Below are positions 20,401 to 30,816 of a DNA stretch of 64,000 nt, piece after piece (position 1 is the stretch's first letter; each line of letters opens with the position of its first letter). The notes under the pieces were generated by a model. The model worked only from the letters and a program-made list of their open reading frames with translations, did no database searches and was not told where the DNA came from. The translations under genes and the position numbers were made by a program. Location: NCBI RefSeq assembly GCF_000281045.1, contig NW_008246076.1:85511-149510 (forward strand). Reading direction: 5' to 3'. This stretch comes from Saprolegnia diclina VS20. Lineage: Eukaryota > Oomycota > Saprolegniomycetes > Saprolegniales > Saprolegniaceae.

Positions 20401-20669
20401 TACGCTGAGCTTGAGGCGAATGGCCGGGTCCTCCGTGTCACAAAGCGCCTGAATAACGTCGTTCAACGCCGCGTCGGGGCGCTGACGGAGCCGGTCTTCG
20501 AGCTCGATGACATTGTTGTCTGTGCCCTTGGCACTATAGCCACCATGTTCATATTGAGATATACCAAAAGGAGAACGCACGACGCGTAGCAGTCAAGCAG
20601 GAGCTGGAACGGCGCCGACTCGGTCGACTTGTGCGCTGTCGCAACGATGGCCGCCCGGGTCGCACGCAT
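17452..20669 (-). CDS. ARM/HEAT-repeat-like large protein, multi-exon, unassigned
   Basis: Minus-strand gene read as a chain of exons split by ~45-60 bp GT-AG introns. It starts near 20669 (MRATRAAIVATAHKSTESAP) and ends ERAFWKRFHAAPVAETNVAA...TTWLA. Legible exon texts include LSVLGLSLTPLVE joined to KTDLVVEVVHTVVTDVWSQV, CKTDGTEWRSLDGGFYLLAM, AVYSAMKNEQLSVREHATAA, and LLDVAAQLVPHVPITFLAKH. The content is almost entirely amphipathic alpha-helix, typical of armadillo/HEAT scaffolds. I do not recognise the orthologue. Exon borders in the last third (17.5-18.4 kb) are uncertain. Confidence 0.6.
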
Positions 20670-20979
20670 CGTTGACGGTTTTGGGCAAAAACGACTGATC
20701 GTAGATTAGTTATCATTTCAAACAAGTGTACTTTCTAAGAGAATTTGTGGCTGTTGTGGCCAAACACAACCTCTGCGCGACTCTCGTTCGTACTAACAGT
20801 AAGCTTGCGTGTTTACCATCGCTTGAGCACCGATCAAGTGCACGTTCGTCATGCCTTGCTCCTTGCAGAAAGACCGCAAGACAAGAATCGTGAATCAGAC
20901 GCCGCCAGCTTCAAGTTCGTTTTCATAAGTACATTTTGCTCCTGGGTGTGCTGGAGGAACCAAACAGATGATGCAGCCC
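20670..20979. other. Intergenic
   Basis: No supported gene; upstream region of the ARM/HEAT-like gene. Confidence 0.4.
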
Positions 20980-21011
20980 AGGGGTAAATAATAGTACCCA
21001 TGATGCAGCCC
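20968..21011. repeat. 20 bp insert AGGGGTA...TACCC with 12 bp direct repeats
   Basis: ATGATGCAGCCC (20968-20979) is repeated exactly at 21000-21011 around AGGGGTAAATAATAGTACCC (20980-20999). The insert read in reverse (GGGTACTATTATTTACCCCT) matches the 11927 insert over GGGTACTATTAT. It is the third and cleanest example of the small flanked insert. Confidence 0.6.
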
Positions 21012-21032
21012 CCGTATCGCCCTTGATGACTC

Positions 21033-21247
21033 AGTGCTGAAATGAGCTATTAACATGCAATTATATAGTGAAGATGGTGGACGTCCTAATGTGCTCGTGA
21101 GGTTTGGCCGGTGCGCCTGGTCGGGGCTCGGGATTGAGTGAGGGATGAGGTAGTGAGCACACCTAGGGTCGGCGCGTAGGGCATGGAGCGACTCGGCCAG
21201 CGAAGGCACCACGGCGCGGCGAGCCAAGTGCCGGATATGCAATCGCG
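21033..21247 (-). mobile_element. LINE 3'-end fragment
   Basis: The minus strand matches the 3' end of the LINE at 39704-40292: LARRAVVPSLAESLHALRAD in the C-terminal coding tail, then AGGACGTCCACCATCTTCAC, a TATATAATTGCAT-type AT stretch and CTCATTTCA at the 3' terminus. Only the last ~215 bp are present. Substitutions throughout the stretch indicate an older copy than the 39.7 kb element. Confidence 0.75.
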
Positions 21248-21450
21248 TGATTGTTGATAACTCTGTGTCATACCCGAGCACCCAGAGGTGGTATTAGTAC
21301 ACTAATACGAGTAGTCAGAACTCTGGTAGTAGTCAGTGGAGTCAGTGACCACAAACAATTAAACTCAGATTTTTTGGATACAACGCGTATCCGCCCTCTT
21401 CGGAATTCCGTTCGCGTCCGGTTCGTTCACAGTGTACTGGTCTCTGACAA

Positions 21451-21466
21451 GCTCACTTTAAAATTT
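21451..21466 (+). promoter_or_regulatory. Inr/FPR-like core promoter
   Basis: GCTCACTTTAAAATTT ends 6 bp before the ATG at 21473 and is closely related to the elements of the paralogous twins. It implies an extremely short 5' leader of about 20 nt. Confidence 0.6.
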
Positions 21467-21472
21467 ACGGAA

Positions 21473-22000
21473 ATGCCATCGAAGACACTTGGTCTCTTGC
21501 TTCTTTACGTGGCCGCCGCCGCGGGCTGCTCAGCGACGGGCAAAACGGTCTCAGTCACGGGCTACATCATGGACAACCTCTGCATCGACATGGGCACGCT
21601 TCTCGACAAGCCGCAAGTCAAGACGCTTCTCAACCCCGAGCTGCACTCGATCCACTGCCTCGTGGACGTCAAGGCGTGCGTTAGCTCCAAGTACACGGTG
21701 CTTGCGCCGCCCACCGGCAACGCATCGAACCTTTACTCCGTAGCCTACCAGCTCGACGCCGGCACGACCGAGAAGCTCCAGGCGCTGGCCGAAGCGGCGC
21801 GGAAGGCGGGCGGCAACCAAGGCTTTGCAGCGACGCTGACGGGCATTGACGACGGCAGCAAGACGCTGCAGTGTGCGACCATCGACCCAACGGTCAACGT
21901 CGACGGAAAGGCCATCACCGTCACGAGCGCCGGCAGTGCCACGTCACTCCTTTCATCACTGGTCGCCCTCGTGGCCGTGGCCGTCGTGCTCGTAGTTTAG
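21473..22000 (+). CDS. Secreted, probably GPI-anchored protein, third paralogue
   Basis: 175 residues. A signal peptide (MPSKTLGLLLLYVAAAAG) precedes CSATGK, VTGYIMDNLCIDMG, HSIHCLVDVKACVSSKYTVL, GFAATLTGIDDGSKTLQC, then a hydrophobic C-terminal tail (LLSSLVALVAVAVVLVV) consistent with GPI addition. It shares every Cys block with the twins at 11214 and 12236 but little else, so it marks the conserved core of this family. The Thr/Pro linker of the twins is absent. No known enzyme motif is visible. The core promoter type is shared with the twins. Confidence 0.8.
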   Translation: MPSKTLGLLLLYVAAAAGCSATGKTVSVTGYIMDNLCIDMGTLLDKPQVKTLLNPELHSIHCLVDVKACVSSKYTVLAPPTGNASNLYSVAYQLDAGTTEKLQALAEAARKAGGNQGFAATLTGIDDGSKTLQCATIDPTVNVDGKAITVTSAGSATSLLSSLVALVAVAVVLVV

Positions 22001-22106
22001 ATTCAATATGTGGTCTTTTCGACCTTTGTATACGTGGCGATATATGCAAACCTTGATCATTTAAAAAGCTGTGCTCAGTACATAAAATGATTATAATCAT
22101 CAGCGA

Positions 22107-23136
22107 CTATTCTTCGCGGAGGCAAAGGGTTCGCTGCGAGTGTTTCTGCGCGTTGGCGAGGATCGACGTCATAATGGCAGCGTCGCCACTCGTGTCGGCC
22201 GCACCGCTACGCGAGAAAGCACTTGCAACTCATGTACAATAAATGAATCAAGCACCTCGTGAGCAGCTCCTTGATCATGGCGCTGGACCCTCCCCGGTTG
22301 CGTGGTGGCAGCGGGCAGTAGTTGGCTCCCAACCTAGATGGGTTTCAGTTGCCCTTGTACAACATGCATCGGGTGTACGCGGGGTCGTAAGTCAATTGAA
22401 CCGCGGGCGTCTAGCGCGCGATTTTGATTTACGATTCCAGGACCAGCCAGTATTACCTTGAGAGCTTTGGGGCTAAACGCTTGGTTGACGTACTTCGTAT
22501 CCACAGCTTCGATGCGGTCCCGAAAGCTCTACATGACGTGCAAACCCACTCGACATCACAGCATCAAACCTGCTCGATGACAACTTTTTGCGCCTGGAAC
22601 TCGCGCACTTGGGTCTCATTGGCCTAATACCGTATCGAGTCGTCGTAATATCGCTCTCCATGCACCTCGGTGCTGGCCGACAACGCCGCTCGCAAGGTCG
22701 TGATCTCGAGCAGCAGAGTCGCTTCTTTTTGGCGGTAGACTTCGCGCACTTCAGCTTCGTGCGTCTATGCAAGGTCAACGCATCTCGGGATCGTAAACGT
22801 ACGAGGAGCGTCGCTTCGGCCTTGTCGGCGCGTCGTGTGTGGTACTCGAGCGAGTGCCGCAGGCCCTTGATCTCGTCCCGAAGCGCCTGGTTTTCTTTGG
22901 CGACACTCTCCGAGATGGTGCCGGACGCGCACTTGGCGCATGCACGCACAGGACTTGGCTCGAGCTCCATGGCTTGACCTTCCTCTGCACTGGACGAGCT
23001 CTAGTACAGAGAAATGGGGTAGTAGCCAGTGGACAGGGCGACCAAGTACGTCGTCTGCGGCCACGTGCACGGCGTTGGAGCGTCGCCGCCGCTTGTCAGT
23101 CGCAGCGCTGCTATCCCTGCGCACAGGTGTGCTCAT
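22107..23136 (-). CDS. Coiled-coil protein, multi-exon, unknown
   Basis: Start at 23136 (MSTPVRRDSSAATDKRRRRS). Exons joined by ~40-50 bp introns read SNAVHVAADDVL / SSSSAEEGQAMELEPSPVR, then a coiled coil: SVAKENQALRDEIKGLRHSL, THEAEVREVYRQKEATLLLE, ANETQVREFQAQKVVIEQ, SFRDRIEAVDTKYVNQAFS. Late exons read ANYCPLPPRNRGGSSAMIKE and TSILANAQKHSQRTLCLREE-stop. One in-frame TGA (22345-22347) lies between TYDPAYTRCMLYKGN and the ANYCPL block. It is either a premature stop or evidence that the border there is misread. The CAKC near residue 60 could be half of a metal site. Function unknown. Confidence 0.6.
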
Positions 23137-23700
23137 ACGGGATTGCTATTTTAGTGCATCTGATGTGGCGTTTCCGTCATATACATATACTAACGTTAGA
23201 ACAACTACGCTCAGTCTTCGTACACGCTTGCGGGACCAGGCGACCGAGCTCCGGACTCGAAGAAACCACCTCTCGGCGTCATCGACGCACGTGCTTCCAT
23301 TTACAGGGAAGACCATAGATGCGCGCGGTTGCACGTCGCTGCGATGCCTCCGAGCTAACGTAGTAGGAGCTCCCCACGCTGTGGATCGACGCATGTTGGT
23401 GGGACGCGCTTGATTTTTGCTTGGGTGCGTAGCCTCTCGCGCGTACCAAGCCCGCGTAGCATAGCATCATCGTCATCCGCTCCGAGCTGCTCTGTTGTGG
23501 GACACGGGCGCGGCCGTACGTGCCCGCGCCGCTACTGGATTTCTCTGCGTACCGTACGTGCAACTGGCTCTGCTGCGGTATAATACCGGTGCTAGCTCAA
23601 GGCGTGACTCATAGGGACACCTGTATCATGCAAGGCACGCGTCTTGGCCTTTGTCGGCGTCGCGAATGCCGCGCTTGAAGTGCGAGTTTGCCGCGGCTGC

Positions 23701-23746
23701 TTCAACTTGCACAGCGTCGGGCGCGGCGGAGGCTGTGCAAGTTGAA
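23701..23746. repeat. 15 bp-arm perfect inverted repeat, 16 nt loop
   Basis: TTCAACTTGCACAGC is followed after a GC-rich 16 nt loop by its exact reverse complement. It would form a strong hairpin in RNA or cruciform DNA. No gene model abuts it. Confidence 0.7.
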
Positions 23747-24124
23747 AAAACCAGCGTCTTGTTCAAGGTGTGGCGGTGCGACATGGATCCTAGAACCTCC
23801 TGGAGCTATAATAGGTTCCTACTCTATAGCACGAGGATTCGTAAATTCACTAGCGGATTTCTGCTCGCTGTGGCAGCACCAGTGTTTCGAAGCGGTGTAG
23901 CGACGAGCGACGAACCAGACTCGCGTCAAGATGAGCTTGTAGACTTGTAGCTGCTCTACGGCTGGCTACCTTGAAGCCAATGGTGGTAGGACGTTTTGGC
24001 CACGTGGCCAATTGAATGGCCCGGGTGGCTGCGCATCTACTTGATTTCTTCGTACCAGCTGGTTCAAGGTGGGAGCCACTCGTGTCACACAACGAACCCA
24101 ACGTAACTTGCCGACGAAACGCCC

Positions 24125-24346
24125 GCGTTAAACGACGCCATGCGTTAAACACGAGGTTTAACCTCGTTGCCACGACGCAAGCCGACACGACATTGTGCAG
24201 GAGCAAACCTTGCCACACCACATCAATGAAGAGGAGATACAGAAAGAGCGCGGTCGATATCGAGACAAATGGATTCACAGCTCATGACGGCACAACGTTT
24301 AACGCACATGCGTTTTAGAAAAGACGCGCTGCTTCAGGCGTTAAAC
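24125..24346. repeat. Cluster of GCGTTAAAC motifs
   Basis: GCGTTAAAC occurs at 24125, 24142 and 24338, its complement at 24297, and a half-site GTTTAAC at 24156. Similar clusters occur at 17309-17331 and 50579-50628. It could be a binding site or a decayed short repeat. Confidence 0.45.
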
Positions 24347-24608
24347 ACTGTTGGGTAAACAGAGCCGACCACCCATGTTGTGCGAGACCGACTGTCCATG
24401 TGGCCATCGGCGGCGGGTGAGGTTATCCATTTTGCTGGCAACCGGACTGCAACCGGCGTGGCGCGGGCCACGGTGTCGGCCGTCGTTGCACCACGAACGT
24501 GGCGACGCCTATCTATGCTTCAAGACCGAGGTTGGCGTTGATCAGTTTGGATGAATAATTGGGGTTAAAATAAGTAAACGAGAGGAATAAATAGGGCAGG
24601 AGCCGTGC

Positions 24609-24968
24609 TTAACAGAGGCGCGGGGCTTCGTCGACCGTCGTGTCGTGCAGCCACGAGTGCTGCCAGAAGTCGAGGAGCTCCAGCTGCATGCCCGCGTTAA
24701 AGTCCTTGCTTTTGGCGTTGACGTCAAAGCTTGTCGTAGATGGGCACGTGAGCAAGCTCGCGAGTTCGTCTTGGGGCTGCGGCGTGTCGTAGAGCTCGGC
24801 GATCCATTCGTCGAGGCGCGCTTTCCGGGCCAGGTCGGCGGCTGAGAGGCTGCGGTGACGGATCTGTGAGATGCGCTTGCGCGGGTGGAGCTCGTTGTCG
24901 ACCTCGAGGGCAGGCAGGTCGACGCAGCTAATGCTGCGCTTGATACAGGTCGAGGCGGACCGCTTCAT
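24609..24968 (-). CDS. Small basic hypothetical protein
   Basis: 119 residues from MKRSASTCIKRSISCVDLPA. The start at 24968 is favoured by a core-promoter-like block 19 bp upstream. The composition is basic N-terminally (KRISQIRHRSLSAADLARKA) and acidic or amphipathic later (LDEWIAELYDTPQPQDELAS). There is no signal peptide, TM segment or recognised domain. RHRSLS is a good basophilic kinase site. It is isolated between long gene-free stretches. Function unknown. Confidence 0.55.
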   Translation of the reverse strand: MKRSASTCIKRSISCVDLPALEVDNELHPRKRISQIRHRSLSAADLARKARLDEWIAELYDTPQPQDELASLLTCPSTTSFDVNAKSKDFNAGMQLELLDFWQHSWLHDTTVDEAPRLC

Positions 24969-24986
24969 GGGGATGTGCTGCGCTGT

Positions 24987-25005
24987 GGAAAATTGGCAAA
25001 TGGAC
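24987..25005 (-). promoter_or_regulatory. Inr/FPR-like core promoter
   Basis: On the minus strand GTCCATTTGCCAATTTTCC precedes the small hypothetical gene by 18 bp. It fits the CATTYYNCAWTTTTY part of the oomycete consensus. Confidence 0.5.
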
Positions 25006-26647
25006 GCAGTAATCACATTCCAAAGAACAGCCACGGCGCGTGCCACCGGGAAAACTCCGGGTTTTGCCGGCAAAAATATGCGGCGCGCTCTATGGCCATT
25101 TGTATGCGACGCCCTCGGCCTTGAACTGTCTTGGGATTTGTATACGCTACGCGTAATTTAATTGGGCGAAACCGAGATTCAATGCAAGCGCCGTTTCAGC
25201 ATTAAAATTGGGTGCCTTTTCGATGATTTTATTTTACAAACTGTTTAATGTTTATACAAAGTAGCATGATAAAATACGAAACACGCGACACGGCGGCGTT
25301 AATAAAAAAACTTATTTTCATTCTACTAAGACGAGCGTTCCGAAACGCACCGTTTGTTTCGTTGAAGTCCAAGCTCACAAACGCGTTTGATTGGCGGATT
25401 CTGGTTGCTTCATGTGACAGCGCTGTGTAATTGCCCACTTAAGTGCGACCGAAGACGCACTTGACCGGATGTTGCCCACCACTGGATGCAAGTTGAAGTT
25501 GGAAAATGCACTTCAAGGTGAAGAAGAGATCTTGGCAGACGTACTGACTCTGGCATCTTATCTTGTCCGAGACTGCCTGGCAGTCGACAATGTACGTACG
25601 GCGTATACGCCACTCGGTCCTATTACTGGTCGAGGGTATTGAAAGCCAGAGAAGCTTGGGTTTTTGTTGCACACGGACGACGATCGTCCATCGCGAAACG
25701 CACCAACTCAGCTTGGGCCTTGGAAGAAGGCAGCACGGCAAAGACACGGTGCGACTTGCTCGTCGTCATTGGCGCGAGAACGCCGCTGGGAACCGTTTGC
25801 TCTTGCCACTTTACAGGCACTTGAAGTTTGGTGCAGGAAGCATAAAGACACGTGCGGTTGGACGGTGTCCGAGCCAATCATGAACGAGCGGCCCCGCACT
25901 CGACGACGCAGCAAGCTGGACAGAAACAAGAAAGGACCAACCCGAACGCGGTCCGATCCCGTGCTAGCTTTCGAAAGAGAACGCGCCAGCCTTCAAGTTC
26001 AACTTGCGCACAGAATTGAGCTCGGTGCATGACGCCTGCGTCGTCATGGATCTTTATCCGGCCTATCCGGAAAACGGACCAAGTACTGCACACGCAAGTG
26101 AGGCCAGCAAATGCAGCGCCTATCACAACGGACTCGGTTGTATACGTCAAAAGATTATTGATGGCCGATCTCTGTTGATGTCAACCTAAGATCTGAGTTT
26201 GGCCAGTCGTCGTCGTCGCTTTCGACTCCAGATCTTAGAGGACGGTCGATCGTCCAGGATGGGACAAAGGGTCGGAAGAAGACTAGCGGTATCATTGGCA
26301 TCGCTTTGCTTCATGAAGTCCGCACGTACCAGCTTTCAAGCCACAGTGTACAGCAGACTACACTAGAACTCGTCTAATCGATGTGGCCGTTCCAACTTGC
26401 TCTTTGATCTTATAGCGTCAAGCACACGCGTCTCTGTACGTCTTGCCTCATCAGATGAAGTCCACGCGCGTTAATATGCATCATCAACAAAGTGTGAGCG
26501 ACGGTGCTCAGGTCTCCAGATTCGCCGAGATGCAGACTTGCACGACGGTGCCATAGTAATACCTCACCGATTCCTTGACCTCAACGAAGCTATTTTTGCG
26601 GCACGTCGTTTCGGCTGCCACGGTTTGTTCTGGGCTCGCTGGTTTGA
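25006..26647. other. Long gene-poor stretch
   Basis: No supported gene. 25170-25430 is AT-rich. A plus-strand frame at 25664-26032 encodes a basic segment (NERPRTRRRSKLDRNKKGP) followed by a short helix, which could be a decayed exon but has no identifiable family. Confidence 0.4.
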
Positions 26648-29109
26648 ATGGAGACGCTGGCCAAGGTCTTTGCGACGACGCCGGGCACGGAGGAGATCAC
26701 TCTCCAGCATGCACGCCTCTACTCGCTCGAGTCTCTGTTGCCGCTTCTCCGGCAGTTCAAGGAGCTGCGCCACCTCGACGTGAGCCAAAACAACCTCTCA
26801 TCGCTTCCGCCCGAGATGGCTCAGCTCAGCCGGCTGGTCGCGCTCGATATTTCGCACAACCCGTTCCCGTCGATACAAGCCGTGCTGCCAGTGTTGCAGC
26901 AGCTCCCGTCGCTCAAGAGTCTCTCCATCACTCTGGGTTCTGCGACTGACGAGAGCCTCGTGATGGCGGCGCTTCCTAAGCTCCGCATTCTCAACGCCGC
27001 CCCCTTGTCCTTTGGCGGGCCGCCCAAGTCATACGCCCTGCAGCCTGTGCCATCCTCCTCATCAACCGCATCGAACAGCGCGTTACCCATGGTATGATGG
27101 AACCCTACGGAAGAGTGTCGTAGTGTGCGTGCTAGGATCACGTACGAAACGTTGCCAGTATCGTGAGCGTGCTAAAGAGCATTGGCGACCCGTCACCGGA
27201 CGAAGCGCTGCGCATGAGCCGCATGTTTGACCAGCAAATGGAGCTCGTGGCCATGTCGCTCAAGCAAGAATTGGCGGCCGGCGACCACGAGGCGGCAACG
27301 CTGCTCCACGCCAAGTTCAAAGTCCTTGCCGCCTGTGCGAGCCTCGCGACGCAGAAAGCCGGCGAGTGCCACCCGGAGCTCGGCCTCGCGATCCAGTCGC
27401 TCACGTTTCTACACCACGAATTGATGACGTCGTACCACGCCCTCGTCCTCAACCTTGTCGAGACCGGCCGCCACGTAGGTCCCGTCCTGTTCCGCACATC
27501 TTCTCGGAACGCGCGAAATATCTAGGAAGCTGCCGTGGCGCCAGGGCAACTCCAGCAGCTTTTGGAGGTGGCCGAGGGCCTCGAGACGGACCTCCAGAAA
27601 AGCCATGCCGCCTTGGCGATCGAGAAGCAGCGCGTCGCTCAATTGCAGGATGAAAACCTCCGGCTGCGGCACCAGCTCGGCGACAACCGACCGCGGAGCC
27701 CAAGCATTCACCCGCATGACGTCGCGCCTGCAGCCACGGCAAAGCCACCGCCGCCACCACCGCCGCAGGTACGAAAGGCGACGCCACCGGCCGTGCCCGT
27801 CGTACTCGTCAAGCGCGACAAGCCCACGCGCCATGAGAACAACAATTATACGTCTCGACCTCGGCGCCCCGAGGTTGTCGAGCATAGCAAGCCGCCAATG
27901 CTGCCGCCCGCAGTGTCGCCGACGCCAACGACGGTGAAAAACCTCACGTTAAAGCAGCTCCGCGATATGATTACCGCGATTTACGCGTCGAAAGCCAAGC
28001 ACGACGAGATGTGCGCGGCCAACTTTGCGCCCAAAGAAACCATGGAGCAGCACATGTACACGTATCTGAACCAGCGCTTTGGGCTCCAGTCGCTCATTGT
28101 CGAGTATGCGAGCGCCATCATGAAGGTAAATGCTCGGTATTGCCTTTTTCCATACCAATGTATCAATGTATCAATATATATTTGTCGCCAGGGGTGCACG
28201 CGGTACATGAAATCGGACGCGGACGTCGCGACGTTCTTCCACGTCGTGCGCAACGACATGGACGAAGGCTTCTTGCGCTTGAAGAGCAAGCTGGAAGAAA
28301 CTGTTGTCGCGCTCCTTCGCGCGTTCCTTCGAGGCCTGCACCCGCGCAAGTCGGAAGGTACGTCGTGGACTCTCTATATATATTGGATATTTTGTCTTAG
28401 GCGCGCTCAATCAGCTCATACAAGCCAAGCTCATGGACCAGACGCTTTTGAGCGAAGACGAGTGGCACAGCGTCATCAAGTACATGTATGACGCGCACGA
28501 TGTACGCAAGGGCACCTTTGTTGAAGGCGCTCATATGAGGCTAGTGCCACGCCATTGTGCGGCTTGTCGAGTCGCAGGTCGTGCAGGACGACAACAATGT
28601 CAAGCGCAGCCTCGCCTTTTCGACGTTCCGCAAGGTATATATATTTATCGTTTAGTGATATTGGCAATGTTTGTCGTCTGTCTAGATATTGCTCAACTAC
28701 CAAATGCACGGGCGGTTGCGTATGCTCGAGGAGTTTTGCCGCCATTTTCAGCAAGTGGATATTGAAACCGTGGGTGTCATCTCCCAGGTGCGCTTTCTGC
28801 GCCAATATGCCTATTGTGAGGTCATATGGATATAGCAAAGTCTCGTGGAGCTCATGATGCGGTACACACCCTACAAGGTATAGACGAGTTGACGTAATGT
28901 AATGTGCTTGCATGACACTACTCTAGACGGAAGATGAAGTCGACAACATCGTGCACCAAGCCGACCCCCACGGCACGAACGCCATTACTTTTTCCGACGT
29001 ACCTCACAATGCCTTTGGATTTATGGCAAGAGAATGGGTGTTGTAGGTGGTCGAAGTGCTCTTCAAGGACATTCGAAGCCACAAAGCAGCGACAGTGGGT
29101 TTATCCTAG
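26648..29109 (+). CDS. LRR plus coiled-coil protein with EF-hand-like segment, flagellar type
   Basis: Exons from 26648 with introns at about 27082-27158, 27475-27525, 28126-28191, 28358-28400, 28502-28544 and 28635-28685, then three more short ones. N-terminus: leucine-rich repeats (LRQFKELRHLDVSQNNLSSL, LSRLVALDISHNPFPSI). Middle: helical and coiled coil (LETDLQKSHAALAIEKQRVA), then a Pro-rich linker. C-terminal half: a conserved helical domain (LTLKQLRDMITAIYASKAKH, METMEQHMYTYLNQRFG-like, RNDMDEGFLRLKSKLEETVV) ending in an EF-hand-like loop (QADPHGTNAITFSD). I recall this layout from ciliated protists, which with CFAP70 suggests a flagellar role. No name assigned. Confidence 0.7.
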
Positions 29110-29195
29110 TTGAAGAAATCCATCTATACTTTCCGTGTTAACGTGCGAGCTCCTCGCCCAAAGTTATGTAGCACATCCCGAGTGTGAACTCGATT

Positions 29196-30280
29196 CTATC
29201 GTCGCTTCTTCATCTTGATCATGTGCTTGGCTTTCTTCGTCTTGGCCGCCAGCTTTTGCCGCACCTTGGCCGGGTCGCACTGCAGCTGCTCAAAGAGCGA
29301 TGCCAGCTCGTCCGTATCCATCGTGGGAAAGTCCTTGCGAAGCGCGTTGAGGTCCGACTCGCGCTGTGCACTCGTGTCGGCGCCGGTCTCGACACAAATT
29401 TTGCCCTGCAATAACAATATGAAAAGTCCTTTTTTGCACTTTCGCTCAGTATGCTACCTCGCTGGCAGGTAGGGGAAGGGCCAGCGGCGTCGACATCAAG
29501 TCGTCGTCGACACTGCGAATGCTGTCGTAATGCTCGTCGTTGTAGTAGCACACGTGCCACGCAGGCGCCTTGGCGTGGCCGCAGTCGATCGTCGTGCGGT
29601 TGCCATCAACCTGACGAAAAGTGCCAATGTATCAACTGTCGTCGACACTGTACCTGGTGGACGACAATGTGGCGCTGCCAGAGCAAAGACGCGACGTAGA
29701 GCTCCAAGTTGCCGCCCCAGACACCGTCGTCGGCCATGCGCGAGCAGTACTAGACCCGGCGTTAGTCGCCTCCTCGTCAGCAAATTGCAAACGTGATCAA
29801 AGGCTTCCTCGTCTTCCATGAACGGTTCGAGATCGTCTTGGTGGTCCTTGATGTATTGTACAATGTCCTACACTTCTATGGAGACCACTGCGAGCAAGGG
29901 CTAGAAGCACATACCTTGCGCATTTCGGGAAAGTGCGTCTGGTCGCCATGCAGTTGGTCGCTCAGCGTGCTACCCTTCATAAGCCCTATGAAGGCTATGG
30001 TGACGGTACCGAAACAAGCAGTTGCCATCGGCTTCCATCGTCTACGCACGGCGGTCATCGAAGCTCGCGAGCGTGGCCAAGCGCCTACCACCAACTGCAG
30101 CTCGAGGCGGGCGAGCTGCTCGCGCAGCTTGCGCATGTCGACGCCGAGGGCATGCGACCCTCGGTTCTTCTTCGCCGCCGTCTTCTCTGCCTAGGTGCCA
30201 TAAGCCATGAGGGCGGAAGCGACGGGCCCGAGGCCGACCTTGGCGCGCTTGAGCTTGCGCTGCTTCCCTTCCCGGCCCAT
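29196..30280 (-). CDS. OTU-domain deubiquitinase (OTUD3-like)
   Basis: Exons read from 30280: MGREGKQRKLKRAK, AEKTAAKKNRGSHALGVDMR, then TMEADGNCLFR (DGNC catalytic Cys motif), SDQLHGDQTHFPEMRK, DIVQYIKDHQDDLEPFMEDE, RMADDGVWGGNLELYVASLL, DCGHAKAPAWHVCYYNDEHY (catalytic His region, WHVCYYNDEHYDSIR) and a basic Lys-rich C-terminus (KTKKAKHMIKMKKRR). Introns are ~40-60 bp. The active-site Asp/Cys and His regions are intact, so it should cleave ubiquitin chains. The gene order (basic N-terminus, OTU, helical tail) fits the OTUD3/OTU6 group. It converges on the LRR gene ending at 29109. Confidence 0.85.
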
Positions 30281-30816
30281 GTTGCCCAAATGTGTTGCGA
30301 TGCTGCCGATTGGTCATATTTCAACCAATCCTCATGCTGTATTCGGTCAAGTGCGGACATTTTTGACCAATCCCTGCATGACAAAAATGGACCTGCGATC
30401 CGCGCCGACGCTGGCAGCGAGACGCGCCTGGTCGGTAGTAGAGCCGCGAGGAGGAACTAGAATGCATCTACGCGCTATTCTGTATACTACAAGGGAAGAG
30501 CTGAGCTTATGCCCACGCTTTTGAGTCTCCCAGATTCAGATTCTGGTCCGCGCCAGACTTTGGTGTCGTAAAAGAGGCCACGACTGCGATGCTTTGGTAT
30601 CGTTGCTGGCGTGCTCTCGGGCAAGCGAGCGTAACCAAAGTATCTCGCCGCGTGACCACGTGGCGAGACGAGCCCTGCGCAGAGCTGCGAGTGTTGATGG
30701 TCGCAGCCTGATCGAACACTATTGACGTCGTTTCGAAAATATCACCCTTTTAGTTTGAATGCAAACGTCCCAAATAGTATCGATATTGAAATGGTGTGTC
30801 TTTGAATCGAGCACGC
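30281..30816. other. Divergent intergenic region
   Basis: A 536 bp region between the starts of the OTU gene (minus) and the HAUS7-like gene (plus); probably holds both promoters. No gene seen. Confidence 0.5.

Larger units (their letters stand above)
23137..24608. other. Intergenic with inverted repeats and GCGTTAAAC cluster
   Basis: No supported gene. It holds a 15 bp-arm inverted repeat (23701-23746), a palindrome ACGAGGTTTAACCTCGT (about 24151-24167), and five copies of GCGTTAAAC or its complement or near match between 24125 and 24346. Confidence 0.5.

Noticed and set aside
25664-26032. bZIP-like basic region (RPRTRRRSKLDRNKK)
   Set aside because: No N-x7-R or Cys-type spacing, no zipper, and lacking the cluster's C-terminal domain.
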